DNA of 64,000 nt from Clostridium beijerinckii (GTDB lineage: Bacteria > Bacillota > Clostridia > Clostridiales > Clostridiaceae). Position 1 is the stretch's first letter; each line of letters opens with the position of its first letter. Positions 35,531 through 43,795 of this stretch are shown here, in pieces. The notes beneath the pieces were generated by a model, which was not told where the DNA came from, did not search any database, and was given only the letters and a program-made list of their open reading frames with translations. Location: contig NZ_CP144906.1 of assembly GCF_036699995.1 (NCBI RefSeq), positions 4,096,001 through 4,160,000 on the forward strand, in the 5' to 3' direction. The position numbers were made by a program, and so were the translations under genes.

Positions 35531-35549
35531 GTCTATTAATTCAATAGAC
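35531..35549. promoter_or_regulatory. perfect palindrome in leader of the DUF2087 gene
   Basis: GTCTATT-AATTC-AATAGAC, 12 bases upstream of the start codon. Candidate operator for autoregulation. Confidence 0.5.
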
Positions 35550-35551
35550 AT

Positions 35552-35886
35552 TTTATCATTTTAATATATATGTGTCAATTTTACTACTTAAAATTGGTTA
35601 ATAAAATATCTTATAAATATTTCATTAACCAACTTTCAAAGAATATTCTATAGTTTAACTACATCATGCTAACTCATAGTCAGCACTATTATATTAAAAA
35701 TTATATATTTAAAGGATTTATTGTCACTGTTATTATTAAATTTAAAATGCATAGGAGTTCGTAAAGAGAAATATGATGAATCTTGCATAAAGAAGCTTCT
35801 AGCGCTAGTGTTGTAGTGACTTAACATCAAATAAATAAAAAAAGAGCTGACTATCTATTATCTATCAGCTCTTCCTTAGGTATTTT
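35552..35886. other. non-coding region between DUF2087 regulator and GGDEF gene
   Basis: Promoter of the DUF2087 gene, then AT-rich sequence, then terminator AAGAGCTGA...TCAGCTCTT (about 35842-35873) for the GGDEF gene. No ORF. Confidence 0.45.
35840..35878 (-). terminator. terminator of GGDEF gene
   Basis: AAGAGCTGA / TCAGCTCTT, T-run on the minus strand. The same structure with flanks recurs at 37325-37362. Confidence 0.75.
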
Positions 35887-36984
35887 TTATATTTTATGTT
35901 CTTCATTATTAAATAAAACCACTTTATTTCTTCCAGTATTTTTGGCTTGATATAGCGCTGTGTCAGCCATTTCAAGCAAATTATCAACTTGAGTTGTCGT
36001 ATTAGGATATGATGCTATTCCGATTGAAATTGTAATTTTTATAAATTTGTTATCTGAAATGTAAAAATCATTATCTTCAACCTTCTCCCTTAGTCTTTCT
36101 GCAATCTTGACAGCTTTAGAGTCTGAACAATCTAATAATATTATAGAAAACTCTTCCCCTCCCATTCTAGATACAACATCATAAGCCCTGCATGTATCAA
36201 GAAGGATTAAGGCTAAACTCTTTAAAATAGTGTCTCCTGCATTATGCCCATAAGTATCATTTATTTTCTTAAAAAAATCAATATCTATAAATAACATAGA
36301 TAACTCTTCTTTTTTTCGTACAGCCCTCTGAGAAATATTATTGAAACTATTGTCAAATTCTCTTACATTATTTAAGCCAGTCAAATAATCTTTTGTTGCC
36401 TCATTTCTTAACTTTTGATAAATTCTAACTGTTTCAAATATGTAGTCTGCGTATTTAATTGAAATATACGATACTATTAAATATCCAGAAAAGTATAGAC
36501 TCACTGCTTGAAAAACGAATTTAACATTTTGAGGCATTGTAAATGATGAAATAACTGATGCTATAACAAAGAAGATCATGGAATAAATATATTTACGTTT
36601 TTTTGATATTTTCAATAAAGAAATAATTCCAAATCCGATCCCCATAACTAAAGCAATTGCTGATCCAATTAGTGATATATCAGACACTCCCAAAATTAAA
36701 GATCTAAAAATAGCTATCAGAATGGAAGCAATAATTGAAGAGAAAAATCCACTATAAATGGCGGAAAATAAAATTGGTATGTACCTAAAATCAATAAAGG
36801 TATCTGGTGTAATATGTACACTGTTTATCATCAGTATCACACCTAATATCCCGCTATAAAGTCCCCATAAAAACTTACTTTTTAGCGACAGATCTTCAAA
36901 AATTCTTTTATTTCTAAGAATATGCTGAGCAATACTCATAAACGCTATTAAAATACATGCATTTTGAAAAAACTCAAGAACCAT
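35887..36984 (-). CDS. membrane diguanylate cyclase (GGDEF)
   Basis: 365 residues. Six or so membrane segments in residues 5-185 (5TM/LYT-like sensor region), then a GGDEF domain about 190-360: LTGLNNVREFD, LFIDIDFFKKINDTYGHNAGD, RMGGEEFSIIL and ITISIGIASYP. The active site is GGEEF. RAYD five residues before it is an intact inhibitory site (R-x-x-D), so feedback by cyclic di-GMP is expected. It makes cyclic di-GMP from two GTP and likely responds to a membrane or ligand signal. Sequence around it contains remnants of lost paralogues. Confidence 0.92.
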   Translation of the reverse strand: MVLEFFQNACILIAFMSIAQHILRNKRIFEDLSLKSKFLWGLYSGILGVILMINSVHITPDTFIDFRYIPILFSAIYSGFFSSIIASILIAIFRSLILGVSDISLIGSAIALVMGIGFGIISLLKISKKRKYIYSMIFFVIASVISSFTMPQNVKFVFQAVSLYFSGYLIVSYISIKYADYIFETVRIYQKLRNEATKDYLTGLNNVREFDNSFNNISQRAVRKKEELSMLFIDIDFFKKINDTYGHNAGDTILKSLALILLDTCRAYDVVSRMGGEEFSIILLDCSDSKAVKIAERLREKVEDNDFYISDNKFIKITISIGIASYPNTTTQVDNLLEMADTALYQAKNTGRNKVVLFNNEEHKI

Positions 36985-37289
36985 AATTTATAACCCCTTT
37001 TTCATAAATTTATACTTGCTTATCCAACAAATTTAATATTTCTAAAATCCCCCATTATCTAATTACACATTGATAATTTATATATCAATCCCACAAAAGT
37101 TAATATTTGCAGAACAAAACTTGTCCGTTTGTACTAATAACAAGTTAAGTATTTCTTCTTATCCCTGTATATTAATCCCAACGAACATACTTTAGTATTA
37201 TAGCATATTTTACAAATATCACATTATACGATTTTCAAAGAGTATTTCTTATTTACTATGCCAAATCTTCCATATAAAGGTTTCTATCT
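36985..37289. other. upstream region of GGDEF gene
   Basis: Includes TTTATACTTGCTTATCCAAC and AAAATCCCCCATTAT, shared with the remnant at 31097-31165, and at 37205-37260 sequence resembling the repeat block at 30790-30850 (AAATATCACATTATA, TTTTCAAAGA). No ORF. Confidence 0.5.
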
Positions 37290-37395
37290 CTAATGTCATA
37301 GTAGCTGAGCATCAAATAAATTAATAAAAGAGCTGACTATGTATTATTTATCAGCTCTTCATTAAGTATTTTTTATATTTTATGTTTCTAATGGT
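37290..37395 (-). pseudogene. 3'-end remnant of another GGDEF gene
   Basis: ATCAAATAAATT, AAGAGCTGACTATGTATTAT, TCAGCTCTTC and GTATTTTTTATATTTTATGT duplicate the end and terminator of the 35887 gene (35815-35900). No GGDEF coding sequence is left upstream of it. Confidence 0.7.
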
Positions 37396-37468
37396 TTGAT
37401 CCAGCTTATAGTGAAGAAACAGGAATGCTAATATCTTCCATATAAAACCCTCAAATGCATGAAAAATA

Positions 37469-37786
37469 TTACTTTTTCTTATCTTTTTCTATTTTGTGTC
37501 TCTCTACAAACCTTCCCATTAGGAATGCAATTACTCCAACTCCAATACCTGTCTGTACACAGAAAAGCAGACTTTCTACCTCGCCTGGCAATTCTCCACC
37601 TATCCAAGTTTCCATGACTGGCTTAAACCAAGGCTCGTACTCAGTACCTGTAATTTCAGAAACTACTTTACTTCCAGCATCATCAGAGCCACCAAATTCA
37701 GCGCCTCTTAATGTGAATAATGGAATAACAGCAATTAATGCCGCAATGATTAGTAGAATTATAACTGTTTTTTTAGTCTTTGACAT
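37469..37786 (-). CDS. cbiN: cobalt ECF transporter accessory protein CbiN
   Basis: 105 residues. Two membrane segments (about 5-25, 70-92) flanking an extracytoplasmic loop with GAEFGGSDDAGSKVVSEITGTEYEPWF, the CbiN signature. Its ATG shares one base with the stop of cbiM. CbiN helps load the ion into CbiM. Last gene of the riboswitch-controlled cbiQ-O-M-N series. Confidence 0.93.
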   Translation of the reverse strand: MSKTKKTVIILLIIAALIAVIPLFTLRGAEFGGSDDAGSKVVSEITGTEYEPWFKPVMETWIGGELPGEVESLLFCVQTGIGVGVIAFLMGRFVERHKIEKDKKK

Positions 37787-38538
37787 TAATTTTCTCCTCC
37801 CTTCACTAATCCAAGACCTGTCAATTCAGATTTTGCATATGTTTCAAGGCCAATTATAATTACAACTGTCAAAATACCTTCAATAATTGCAAGTGGAACT
37901 TGAGTTGGAGCAAATACTGCAAGGAATTTAGCTGCCGATACCATAAAACCGCCGTTTTCCGATGGATATGCAAGTGCAAGCTGAAAACTTGTTACACAAT
38001 AAGTGAATAAATCTCCAATTGATGCAGCCAAGAAAATGCCTACATATTTATTAACTTTTAAAGCCTTACATAATCTATATATTCCATAGGAAACAAATGG
38101 CCCTGCAATAGCCATAGAAAATGTATTAGCCCCAAGAGTAGTGATTCCCCCATGAGCAAGCAGTATTGCCTGGAAAATAAGTACAATGATTCCTAAGATA
38201 CTAACAGCGCTTGGCCCAAACAATATTGCACCAAGTCCAGTACCAGTCATATGTGAACAACTTCCTGTTACTGACGGTATCTTTAATGATGAAAGTACAA
38301 AAACAAATGCTCCCGCCATAGCCAAAATGGTAATTGATCTACGATTTTTAGCCAATGTCTTCTTAATTGATAAATAGCCTATGGCTATGAATGGAACGCA
38401 AATAACACCCCATATAATGCAAAATTGTGGTGGAAGATACCCTTCCATAATGTGCATTGCATTTGCTGCTGGAGCTACTCCAAAAATCAAAGCAAATGCT
38501 GCCGCTAGAGCGACAATTCTCTTTTCTTTCTTATTCAT
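37786..38538 (-). CDS. cbiM: cobalt ECF transporter substrate-binding protein CbiM
   Basis: 250 residues from the ATG at 38538, preceded by GGGGGAG. Unlike the nickel type at 17756, it has an N-terminal signal peptide (VAPAANA) before MHIMEGYLPP, the cobalt-type metal-binding start; cleavage would free Met-His. Then six helices with SVTGSCSHMTGTGLGAILFGP and ANTFSMAIAGPFVSYGIY. Takes up Co2+ for cobalamin synthesis with CbiN, Q and O. Confidence 0.94.
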   Translation of the reverse strand: MNKKEKRIVALAAAFALIFGVAPAANAMHIMEGYLPPQFCIIWGVICVPFIAIGYLSIKKTLAKNRRSITILAMAGAFVFVLSSLKIPSVTGSCSHMTGTGLGAILFGPSAVSILGIIVLIFQAILLAHGGITTLGANTFSMAIAGPFVSYGIYRLCKALKVNKYVGIFLAASIGDLFTYCVTSFQLALAYPSENGGFMVSAAKFLAVFAPTQVPLAIIEGILTVVIIIGLETYAKSELTGLGLVKGGEN

Positions 38539-38599
38539 TTTTCTCCCCCTCAATAAAACTTTAATATTTCTAATATTAAAGTCTAAATAATAAAATAAT

Positions 38600-38772
38600 A
38601 TAAATTCCTATTTGTAATATGGCTGCTTTTTTTATATGCAAAATGATCTTATTTGCAGTAAAGTTCCGTATTGTAGCATAGCTACTCTTTTCGTAAGTGC
38701 ATAGCTGCTTTTTATATATGTGAAATGATCTTATTTGCAGCATAGCTGCTTTACATATATGTGTGAAAATTT
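38600..38772. repeat. tandem AGCATAGCT repeat array between cbiM and cbiO
   Basis: At least three imperfect units of the form ATGATCTTATTTGCAG-CATAGCTGCTTT-TATATATG, each able to form a GCAGC/GCTGC or GTAGC/GCTAC hairpin. Same unit family as 39645-39876. Not CRISPR: units are contiguous with no unique spacers. Confidence 0.75.
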
Positions 38773-39600
38773 CTATTTTTGCAGCATTTCTTTAAATTCT
38801 TTTATACTTTTAGGATATGATTTTATGTCCTTTAAAATATTTTTTTCTATAAGTGATTCGTAAACTTCTAACAACGTTGGTTGCTTTAAATTTGCTTGTT
38901 TCAAAATTTCCTTGTTTTGAAAAATCTCTATAGGTGATCCATCTGCAATAATCTTTCCATCATTAAAAACAAGAACTCTTTCAGCCCATCTATATGTAAA
39001 ATCCACATCATGTGTAGATATCAACATTGTCTTTCCCTCTGCCCCAAGTTTTAATAGAACTTCTTCTAACATCATCGCATTTAATGGATCTAGTGCTGCT
39101 GTTGGTTCATCAAAAATTATAATTTCCGACTTCATCGCAATAATGTCAGCAATACTTACACGCTTCTTTTCCCCACCACTTAAATAATGAGGTGGACGAT
39201 CCTTTAAATGAGAAATATTCATATATTCTAGTGCTTCATCCACCCGTTTTAATACTTCTTCTTTGGGAAGTTTCAAATTCATAGGTCCAAATCCAACTTC
39301 TGCTCTAACTGTGGATGCAATAATTTGATTATCAGCATCCTGAAACACTATCCCTATATTTTTTCTAAGTTCCTTTAAATTCTTTTTATTTATAACAGTA
39401 TCTCTATAAATAATTTTTCCTTGTTCTGGGGTAAGTACCCCATCTACATTTAAGAAAAATGTGGATTTTCCTGAGCCGTTAGAACCAATGACAGCTATTT
39501 TCTCACCTTCATAAATATCTACATTTACCCCATTTAATGCAGACTTTCCATTTCCGTAAGCATAATGGAGATCTTCAATTTTTAATATTAACTTTCTCAT
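38773..39600 (-). CDS. cbiO: cobalt ECF transporter ATPase CbiO
   Basis: 275 residues. Walker A GSNGSGKST, Q-loop VFQDADNQII, signature LSGGEKKRVSIA, Walker B IIIFDEPTAALD, H-loop STHD. The extended C-terminal tail of about 50 residues is common in single-subunit CbiO. Gap of 334 bases to cbiQ and 234 to cbiM, both filled with tandem repeats, which is unusual inside an operon. Confidence 0.94.
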   Translation of the reverse strand: MRKLILKIEDLHYAYGNGKSALNGVNVDIYEGEKIAVIGSNGSGKSTFFLNVDGVLTPEQGKIIYRDTVINKKNLKELRKNIGIVFQDADNQIIASTVRAEVGFGPMNLKLPKEEVLKRVDEALEYMNISHLKDRPPHYLSGGEKKRVSIADIIAMKSEIIIFDEPTAALDPLNAMMLEEVLLKLGAEGKTMLISTHDVDFTYRWAERVLVFNDGKIIADGSPIEIFQNKEILKQANLKQPTLLEVYESLIEKNILKDIKSYPKSIKEFKEMLQK

Positions 39601-39934
39601 AATCGTTCCTTTCTAAGCACATGAAAATACATAGCAAATTTAAAACTCTTATTGTATGCAACATAACCTATCTTTCTAACAAAATGTTCTTATATACAAC
39701 ATAACTACGCTTTCTAGATAAATGATCTTATGTGTAACATAACTATCTTTTCTAAGAAAATGATTCTATTTGCAGCATAACTACCGTTTTTTAAAGAATG
39801 TTCTTATATGTAGCATAGCTACCTTTTTCTAAGATAAATGATCTTATATGTAGCATAGCTACTTTTTCTAAGGTGTATATTTTTCATTGAGCTAGGCAAG
39901 GATGCAAGTGGATTTGTTATTTTTTAAATGTGCC
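39601..39934. repeat. tandem 38-40 bp repeat array between cbiO and cbiQ
   Basis: About six units of ATGATCTTATATGTAGCATA-GCTACTTTTTCTAAG (starts near 39645, 39684, 39722, 39760, 39798, 39838), each with a GTAGC-at-GCTAC hairpin core. Followed by GTTATTTTTTAAATGTGCCT (about 39916-39935), an arm also seen in the btuF riboswitch leader. Confidence 0.82.
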
Positions 39935-40843
39935 TCACCTTGTAAAATACCAAAGTAAAACCAAAAAGATTATGAATACTGCTGCTAAGACAATCTGCAT
40001 AACTTCTACATTTTTCTCTTCCTCTAAAAATACAAGTTCCCCATCATAACATCGTGATTCCATTGCATCATAATAAGCATTTGCTTTCCTAAGTGAAATG
40101 ATAAGCATATTACTTGCAATACTCCCAAATGTATAGCATGAAGTTTTAAAATCACAATAACCTTGACGTGATTTTGCTGAGCTTTTCATTTTTGTAAATA
40201 CATCCATTAAGATAAATATATAACGATAAATAAGACTCATTAATTCTACAATAAGCTTTGGTACATGCGCCTTTCTAAGTACATAAATAATCTCAGAAGT
40301 TGGGGTAGATAAGGTCATCATCTGTAGAGCACTGATTGCTGCAAAAATTTTCAAAATTAGAAATATCATTTTTTTAAGCTGAACAGTTGAAGTAAAAACG
40401 TAGCAAAACCCAAGATATAAATTGTACTGCCCTATTGGTTGTTTTGAAAAATCAATAGCAATAGTAAAAGTGCTAAGTAAAATAAAAGTAATTGGAATTG
40501 CTAATATTGACAGGTATTCATCTACCGAAATTTTTCCTTTAATAACTGTAATATAAGCCATTGCAATTATCACTGTAGCAGATACATATAGATTGTTAAA
40601 TACGATGCAAAGAACAAGCGTCAAAACTGATAAATACACTTTAAATTCAGCATTCCAATGTCTGATCTTTGAAGCATAAGCATAAAAATCAATTGAATAT
40701 CCTTCTCCATGTTTATGTCCAATTTTATGATTATGATGATGAACTCTCTCCCTATGAGCATTCATATTTTGATGTTTCCATATAAATACGAATAAAAAGA
40801 CAACCACCAGAAACACAGCACATAAAATAATTATTTTTTCCAT
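39935..40843 (-). CDS. cbiQ: cobalt ECF transporter T component CbiQ with His-rich N-terminal segment
   Basis: 302 residues. First helix at 5-22, then a cytoplasmic or surface segment H-x5-H-x4-HHH-x-H-x3-H-x-H (His24, 30, 35, 36, 37, 39, 43, 45), then about five helices with the CbiQ coupling motifs SAKSRQGYCD and DAMESRCYDG. The extra helix and His cluster are not part of the usual CbiQ (about 225-265 residues) and could bind metal ions. First gene after the cobalamin riboswitch. Confidence 0.9.
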   Translation of the reverse strand: MEKIIILCAVFLVVVFLFVFIWKHQNMNAHRERVHHHNHKIGHKHGEGYSIDFYAYASKIRHWNAEFKVYLSVLTLVLCIVFNNLYVSATVIIAMAYITVIKGKISVDEYLSILAIPITFILLSTFTIAIDFSKQPIGQYNLYLGFCYVFTSTVQLKKMIFLILKIFAAISALQMMTLSTPTSEIIYVLRKAHVPKLIVELMSLIYRYIFILMDVFTKMKSSAKSRQGYCDFKTSCYTFGSIASNMLIISLRKANAYYDAMESRCYDGELVFLEEEKNVEVMQIVLAAVFIIFLVLLWYFTR

Positions 40844-41269
40844 ACCTCATCTCCTTCCATTTTCTATCTATATTTACTTATATACAAATTGACAATTAAA
40901 GTTTGCTAGTTATATATGCGTACTATGCCATAATATGTGCTTTATTATAGCTTGTCTTTAATTCTTATATAGTTTTTATGCAAAATAAAAAGCCCTTCTA
41001 ACATAAGTGTTAAAAAGACATAATAATAAAACATATTTATTCATATAAAATATGTAAATAAATTTTCATTAAAACGCCCCCTCTATCACTCGTAGAGTTT
41101 AGTCACATTAAAAAGATAACAACTCAGTATGATAGCTTATTTACTATCATACTTTATCATCACATGCACATAATAATCCTCTATGAGATGCATCTATCTT
41201 GTCATCTGACGAAAAGTTAAAATATGCATCGCATCTTAGACTTGCTATTTTCTTTAATGTGCCTTTTGG
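40844..41269 (-). promoter_or_regulatory. leader and expression platform of the cbi operon
   Basis: Between aptamer and cbiQ, minus-strand RNA would contain AGTATGATAG-taaataag-CTATCATACT (about 41133-41160), a perfect 10-bp stem, then GTTGTTATCTTTTTAATGTG, and CTCTA...TAGAG before a G-rich stretch (about 41078-41100). Either could be the regulated terminator. The remainder is the promoter-distal leader; no ORF. Confidence 0.55.
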
Positions 41270-41412
41270 TGCAAAACATAGGCAGGTCTTCTGACTTAAG
41301 AATCATCATTTAAATACGCCTTCCCTATCTTTAAGTGGCATCCAATGTATTTAAACTCCTCTAATACAGCTACGGGATAGTTTAGGAATTTCACCTAATT
41401 CCCTTTTAATTA
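41270..41412 (-). ncRNA. cobalamin riboswitch aptamer upstream of cbiQOMN
   Basis: Reading the minus strand: AAAAGGGAATTAGGTGAAAT, TTCC, CTATCCCGTAGCTGT, GGATGCCACT, GATAGGGAAGGC, AAGTCAGAAGACCTGCCTAT. All core boxes of the cobalamin riboswitch are present in order and spacing, including the AGTCAGAAGACCTGCC tail. Cobalt uptake is expected to fall when cobalamin is abundant. Confidence 0.95.
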
Positions 41413-41545
41413 ATCAAAAATCACTTTAAAAATTTAATTAAGTAATTTTAGTTAAACCTATATTTTATTTATAAAATTTTGCTAATTTGCATTTATATTC
41501 TTAACCATAACATTTTTAGTAAAAAAAATCAATCCAATTTTCTAC

Positions 41546-41650
41546 TGTATAGATAACCCAACTATAATATATCCTTATGCTTATAACTCACCGAAATCAT
41601 AAATATTTTGATTCCGAAAAACTATGAAAATATGAACTTAAAGACTGGCT
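41546..41650 (+). repeat. half copy of the giant palindromic repeat
   Basis: TATAGATAACCCAACTATAA, TTATGCTTATAACTCACCG, AATCATAAATATTTTGATTC and AACTATGAAAATATGAAC match in inverted orientation the right part of the element at 26273-26552. The second arm is not evident. A 60-codon frame across it is rejected. Confidence 0.7.
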
Positions 41651-41850
41651 CGCCAAAATAGGAATATATGTAGAATGGTTATCTACTATTATTAAACTTT
41701 TGTATACACTCATAACAGAAATGCATATATTTTTGTAACCTAAATAGCCATAATATTCAGAAAATGTTTGAAGATGCATCTTATATATAAAGCATAAAAT
41801 AAAAATTTTATCAAATAATATTATAGAAATTAAATTAAGGGGTGATTAAT

Positions 41851-42009
41851 ATGAAACATAACGAAAGCATTGGATGTTCTGTAACAGAGTGCAAATATCA
41901 TTGTAAAGATGACGATTACTGTACTTTAGACCAAATTAAAGTAGGTACTCATGAATCTAGAGCTAAAACTGTAGAATGTACTGATTGTCAGTCTTTCGAA
42001 TTACACTAA
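41851..42009 (+). CDS. DUF1540 small Cys-rich protein
   Basis: 52 residues, start after TTAAGGGGTGATTAAT. Six Cys in the DUF1540 arrangement: IGCSVTECKYHC, YCTLDQIKVGTHE, VECTDCQSFEL. Such proteins are thought to bind zinc and are common in Clostridia; function unknown. Transcribed alone with its own terminator at 42083. Confidence 0.9.
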   Translation: MKHNESIGCSVTECKYHCKDDDYCTLDQIKVGTHESRAKTVECTDCQSFELH

Positions 42010-42082
42010 TAAAGAATCTATATTTTGACTAAAACTTTATTTTTAATTTAAGAGAATAATAATATTATTAAATTCTTACTGA

Positions 42083-42128
42083 AAATAGAGATAGTATTTC
42101 TGGGTGTTCTGCTATCTCTATTTTTTGA
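42083..42128 (+). terminator. intrinsic terminator after DUF1540 gene
   Basis: AAATAGAGATAG / CTATCTCTATTTTTT. Confidence 0.88.
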
Positions 42129-42189
42129 TATGTAATTTTTTTGCAATGAATTTCTATTATTTTATCATACTACTATAAAAAGTTCTATA

Positions 42190-42339
42190 TTATCTATCAA
42201 TCAATTCTTTCTTAACATATTCATTAATAGTATATTCTTCACCTTCAAATATCTCTGTTAAATGCAATATTATTTCCTGTTCTTCTTCTGGAAGGTCTCT
42301 TATTGTATCTTTGATTGTATCTATCGTTACATCTTTCAT
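42190..42339 (-). CDS. small acidic hypothetical protein
   Basis: 49 residues (MKDVTIDTIKDTIRDLPEEE...), start preceded by AAGGTGGTGATT, stop at 42190. It contains EIFEGEEYTINEYVKKELI; the short stretch IFEGEE recurs in the small ORF at 47331-47441. Strong ribosome binding site and sensible amino-acid use support it. No family recognised; a short antitoxin-like or regulatory peptide is possible but unproven. Confidence 0.6.
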   Translation of the reverse strand: MKDVTIDTIKDTIRDLPEEEQEIILHLTEIFEGEEYTINEYVKKELIDR

Positions 42340-42956
42340 AAAATAAAATCACCACCTTGATGTTATTATGAGATATTATATTACATAAATCCCAAATAAT
42401 CCATAGTATAAATATTGGAAATTTACTAATGCTATAAATGCTAATCTTTTATAGCTTGGCAGGTTGCATAAAGACAGTGAATTAATTACTAGTTTACTGT
42501 CTTTTGTTCTTTTTTTAGGCCTTATTTAATATAATGATAATAGCTGGATATCTTTTGTGTCATATATACCTAAGGGATTATATATCATATTGTATAATCC
42601 CTCCTCATAAAAGACTTACTAAACATAGATTTGTTAATTATATATACTGCATAATAAACTAAGCTTCCTATATTAATTTATTATCTTTTATATTTTGTAA
42701 CATCTCTCATACTCTACAATATATTAATTAATATAATCAACATTTTCTCAATGCACATTATTTCTTAAAAGAAATAAACAGAAAATATTATCACCTTTCA
42801 TGTTTATTTTTTATATAAAAAGCAGTAGTTGGTGACCTCCTGACTACTGCTTTTGTAAATAGAAAACAGAATTTATAAGTAAAATATATACAAGATCAGC
42901 AAATGCAAACTACGTCTACTCACTACAATATTATATTTATATCTAAGTAACGCCCA
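42340..42956. other. non-coding region with two terminator-like stems
   Basis: 42470-42507: AAAGACAGT...ACTGTCTTT then GTTCTTTTTT on the plus strand, with no plus-strand gene upstream. 42817-42857: AAAAGCAGTAGT / ACTACTGCTTTT, terminator for the leftward 42957 gene. Rest is AT-rich without ORFs. Confidence 0.5.
42817..42857 (-). terminator. intrinsic terminator of the 42957-43795 gene pair
   Basis: AAAAGCAGTAGT stem with ACTACTGCTTTT. Two similar GCAGTAGT stems lie after the aldo/keto reductase gene (48186, 48259). Confidence 0.78.
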
Positions 42957-43283
42957 TTACATATCATTTAATTTGCTATCACAACAATAGAGTTGCACTT
43001 CCCATCCTTCTAAGGGCGGATCTACTACATAATTTTCGTCAACATAACTTCTTATAAATTGCGCTGCTCTCTTCTCGGCATATTTTGCATTTAACACATT
43101 ACCGTTATCATCCATTTCAATTACGTTAGCAAAGATTGCATATGCTTGTTCCATAGCACTTGGTTCTTCAAATATACACGAATAATCAATCCCCTCCAAT
43201 AACGGATAACCTACAGTTCCATTTGCAATCCAAAATGAGAAAGTTCTTAATGCACCACTAAATGAATGACTTAATTTTTTCAA
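42957..43283 (-). CDS. DUF7677-like small cytoplasmic protein
   Basis: 108 residues from the TTG at 43283, which lies seven bases after AAGGAGG; an ATG at 43310 precedes that site. Sequence LSHSFSGALRTFSFWIANGTVGYPLLEGIDYSCIFEEPSAMEQAY, AAQFIRSY and PPLEGWEVQLY. I believe this is the DUF7677 type, of unknown function; the assignment is from memory of similar proteins and is moderate. Follows the GNAT gene in the same transcript. Confidence 0.65.
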   Translation of the reverse strand: MKKLSHSFSGALRTFSFWIANGTVGYPLLEGIDYSCIFEEPSAMEQAYAIFANVIEMDDNGNVLNAKYAEKRAAQFIRSYVDENYVVDPPLEGWEVQLYCCDSKLNDM

Positions 43284-43309
43284 ACAAATACCTCCTTCCT
43301 TATACATCA

Positions 43310-43795
43310 TCAGCCTTTGCCATCAATATCAGGCAATAATATATTGGCGTAAAAGCCATTGTCCACTATTTTTATATTTGCATTGTATTTTTCCCAGATT
43401 CTTTTAGAAGCAATATTTTCTTCATTAATTTTAGCACTTAAATATCTTATTCCTTTTCCTTTAGCATAGTCTAATATTTTAGAGAAAACCTTGCTTGTAT
43501 ATCCATTTTTCCAATAATAACTTCCAATCCAGTACCCCACTTGAGCCTTGCTTTCTTTTAGATTTTGATGACTCAATGAAATTGTTCCTATAGCTCTACC
43601 ATTTAGTACTATCGCAAATATTTCTGAATTGGTACTTGTAGCCCATTTATTATTATGATTAATAAATTCTTCTTTAGATATATTATGATCACTTGTTCCT
43701 AGCTCAGCTTGTAGCTTTTCATCATTGTTTAGTATTTCTAAAAGCTGAATTGCAAAATCATCGTCTATTTTTTTAAATACTATATTATCTGTCAT
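43310..43795 (-). CDS. GNAT-family N-acetyltransferase (RimJ/RimL-like)
   Basis: 161 residues. IFAIVLNGRAIGTISL (strand pair), QVGYWIGSYYWKNGYTSKVFSKILDYAKGKGI (motif A region), LSAKINEENIASKRIWEKY (motif B) define the fold. Ribosome binding site is weak. Acetylates an unknown amine, perhaps a protein N-terminus or small molecule. The next gene starts at its end. Confidence 0.82.
   Translation of the reverse strand: MTDNIVFKKIDDDFAIQLLEILNNDEKLQAELGTSDHNISKEEFINHNNKWATSTNSEIFAIVLNGRAIGTISLSHQNLKESKAQVGYWIGSYYWKNGYTSKVFSKILDYAKGKGIRYLSAKINEENIASKRIWEKYNANIKIVDNGFYANILLPDIDGKG

Noticed and set aside
38600..39876. Tandem repeats considered as CRISPR
   Set aside because: Units of 38-44 bp are contiguous and imperfect, there are no unique spacers between identical repeats, and no cas genes are present.
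41597..41779. 60-codon minus-strand ORF
   Set aside because: Overlaps a half copy of the palindromic repeat and has no binding site.
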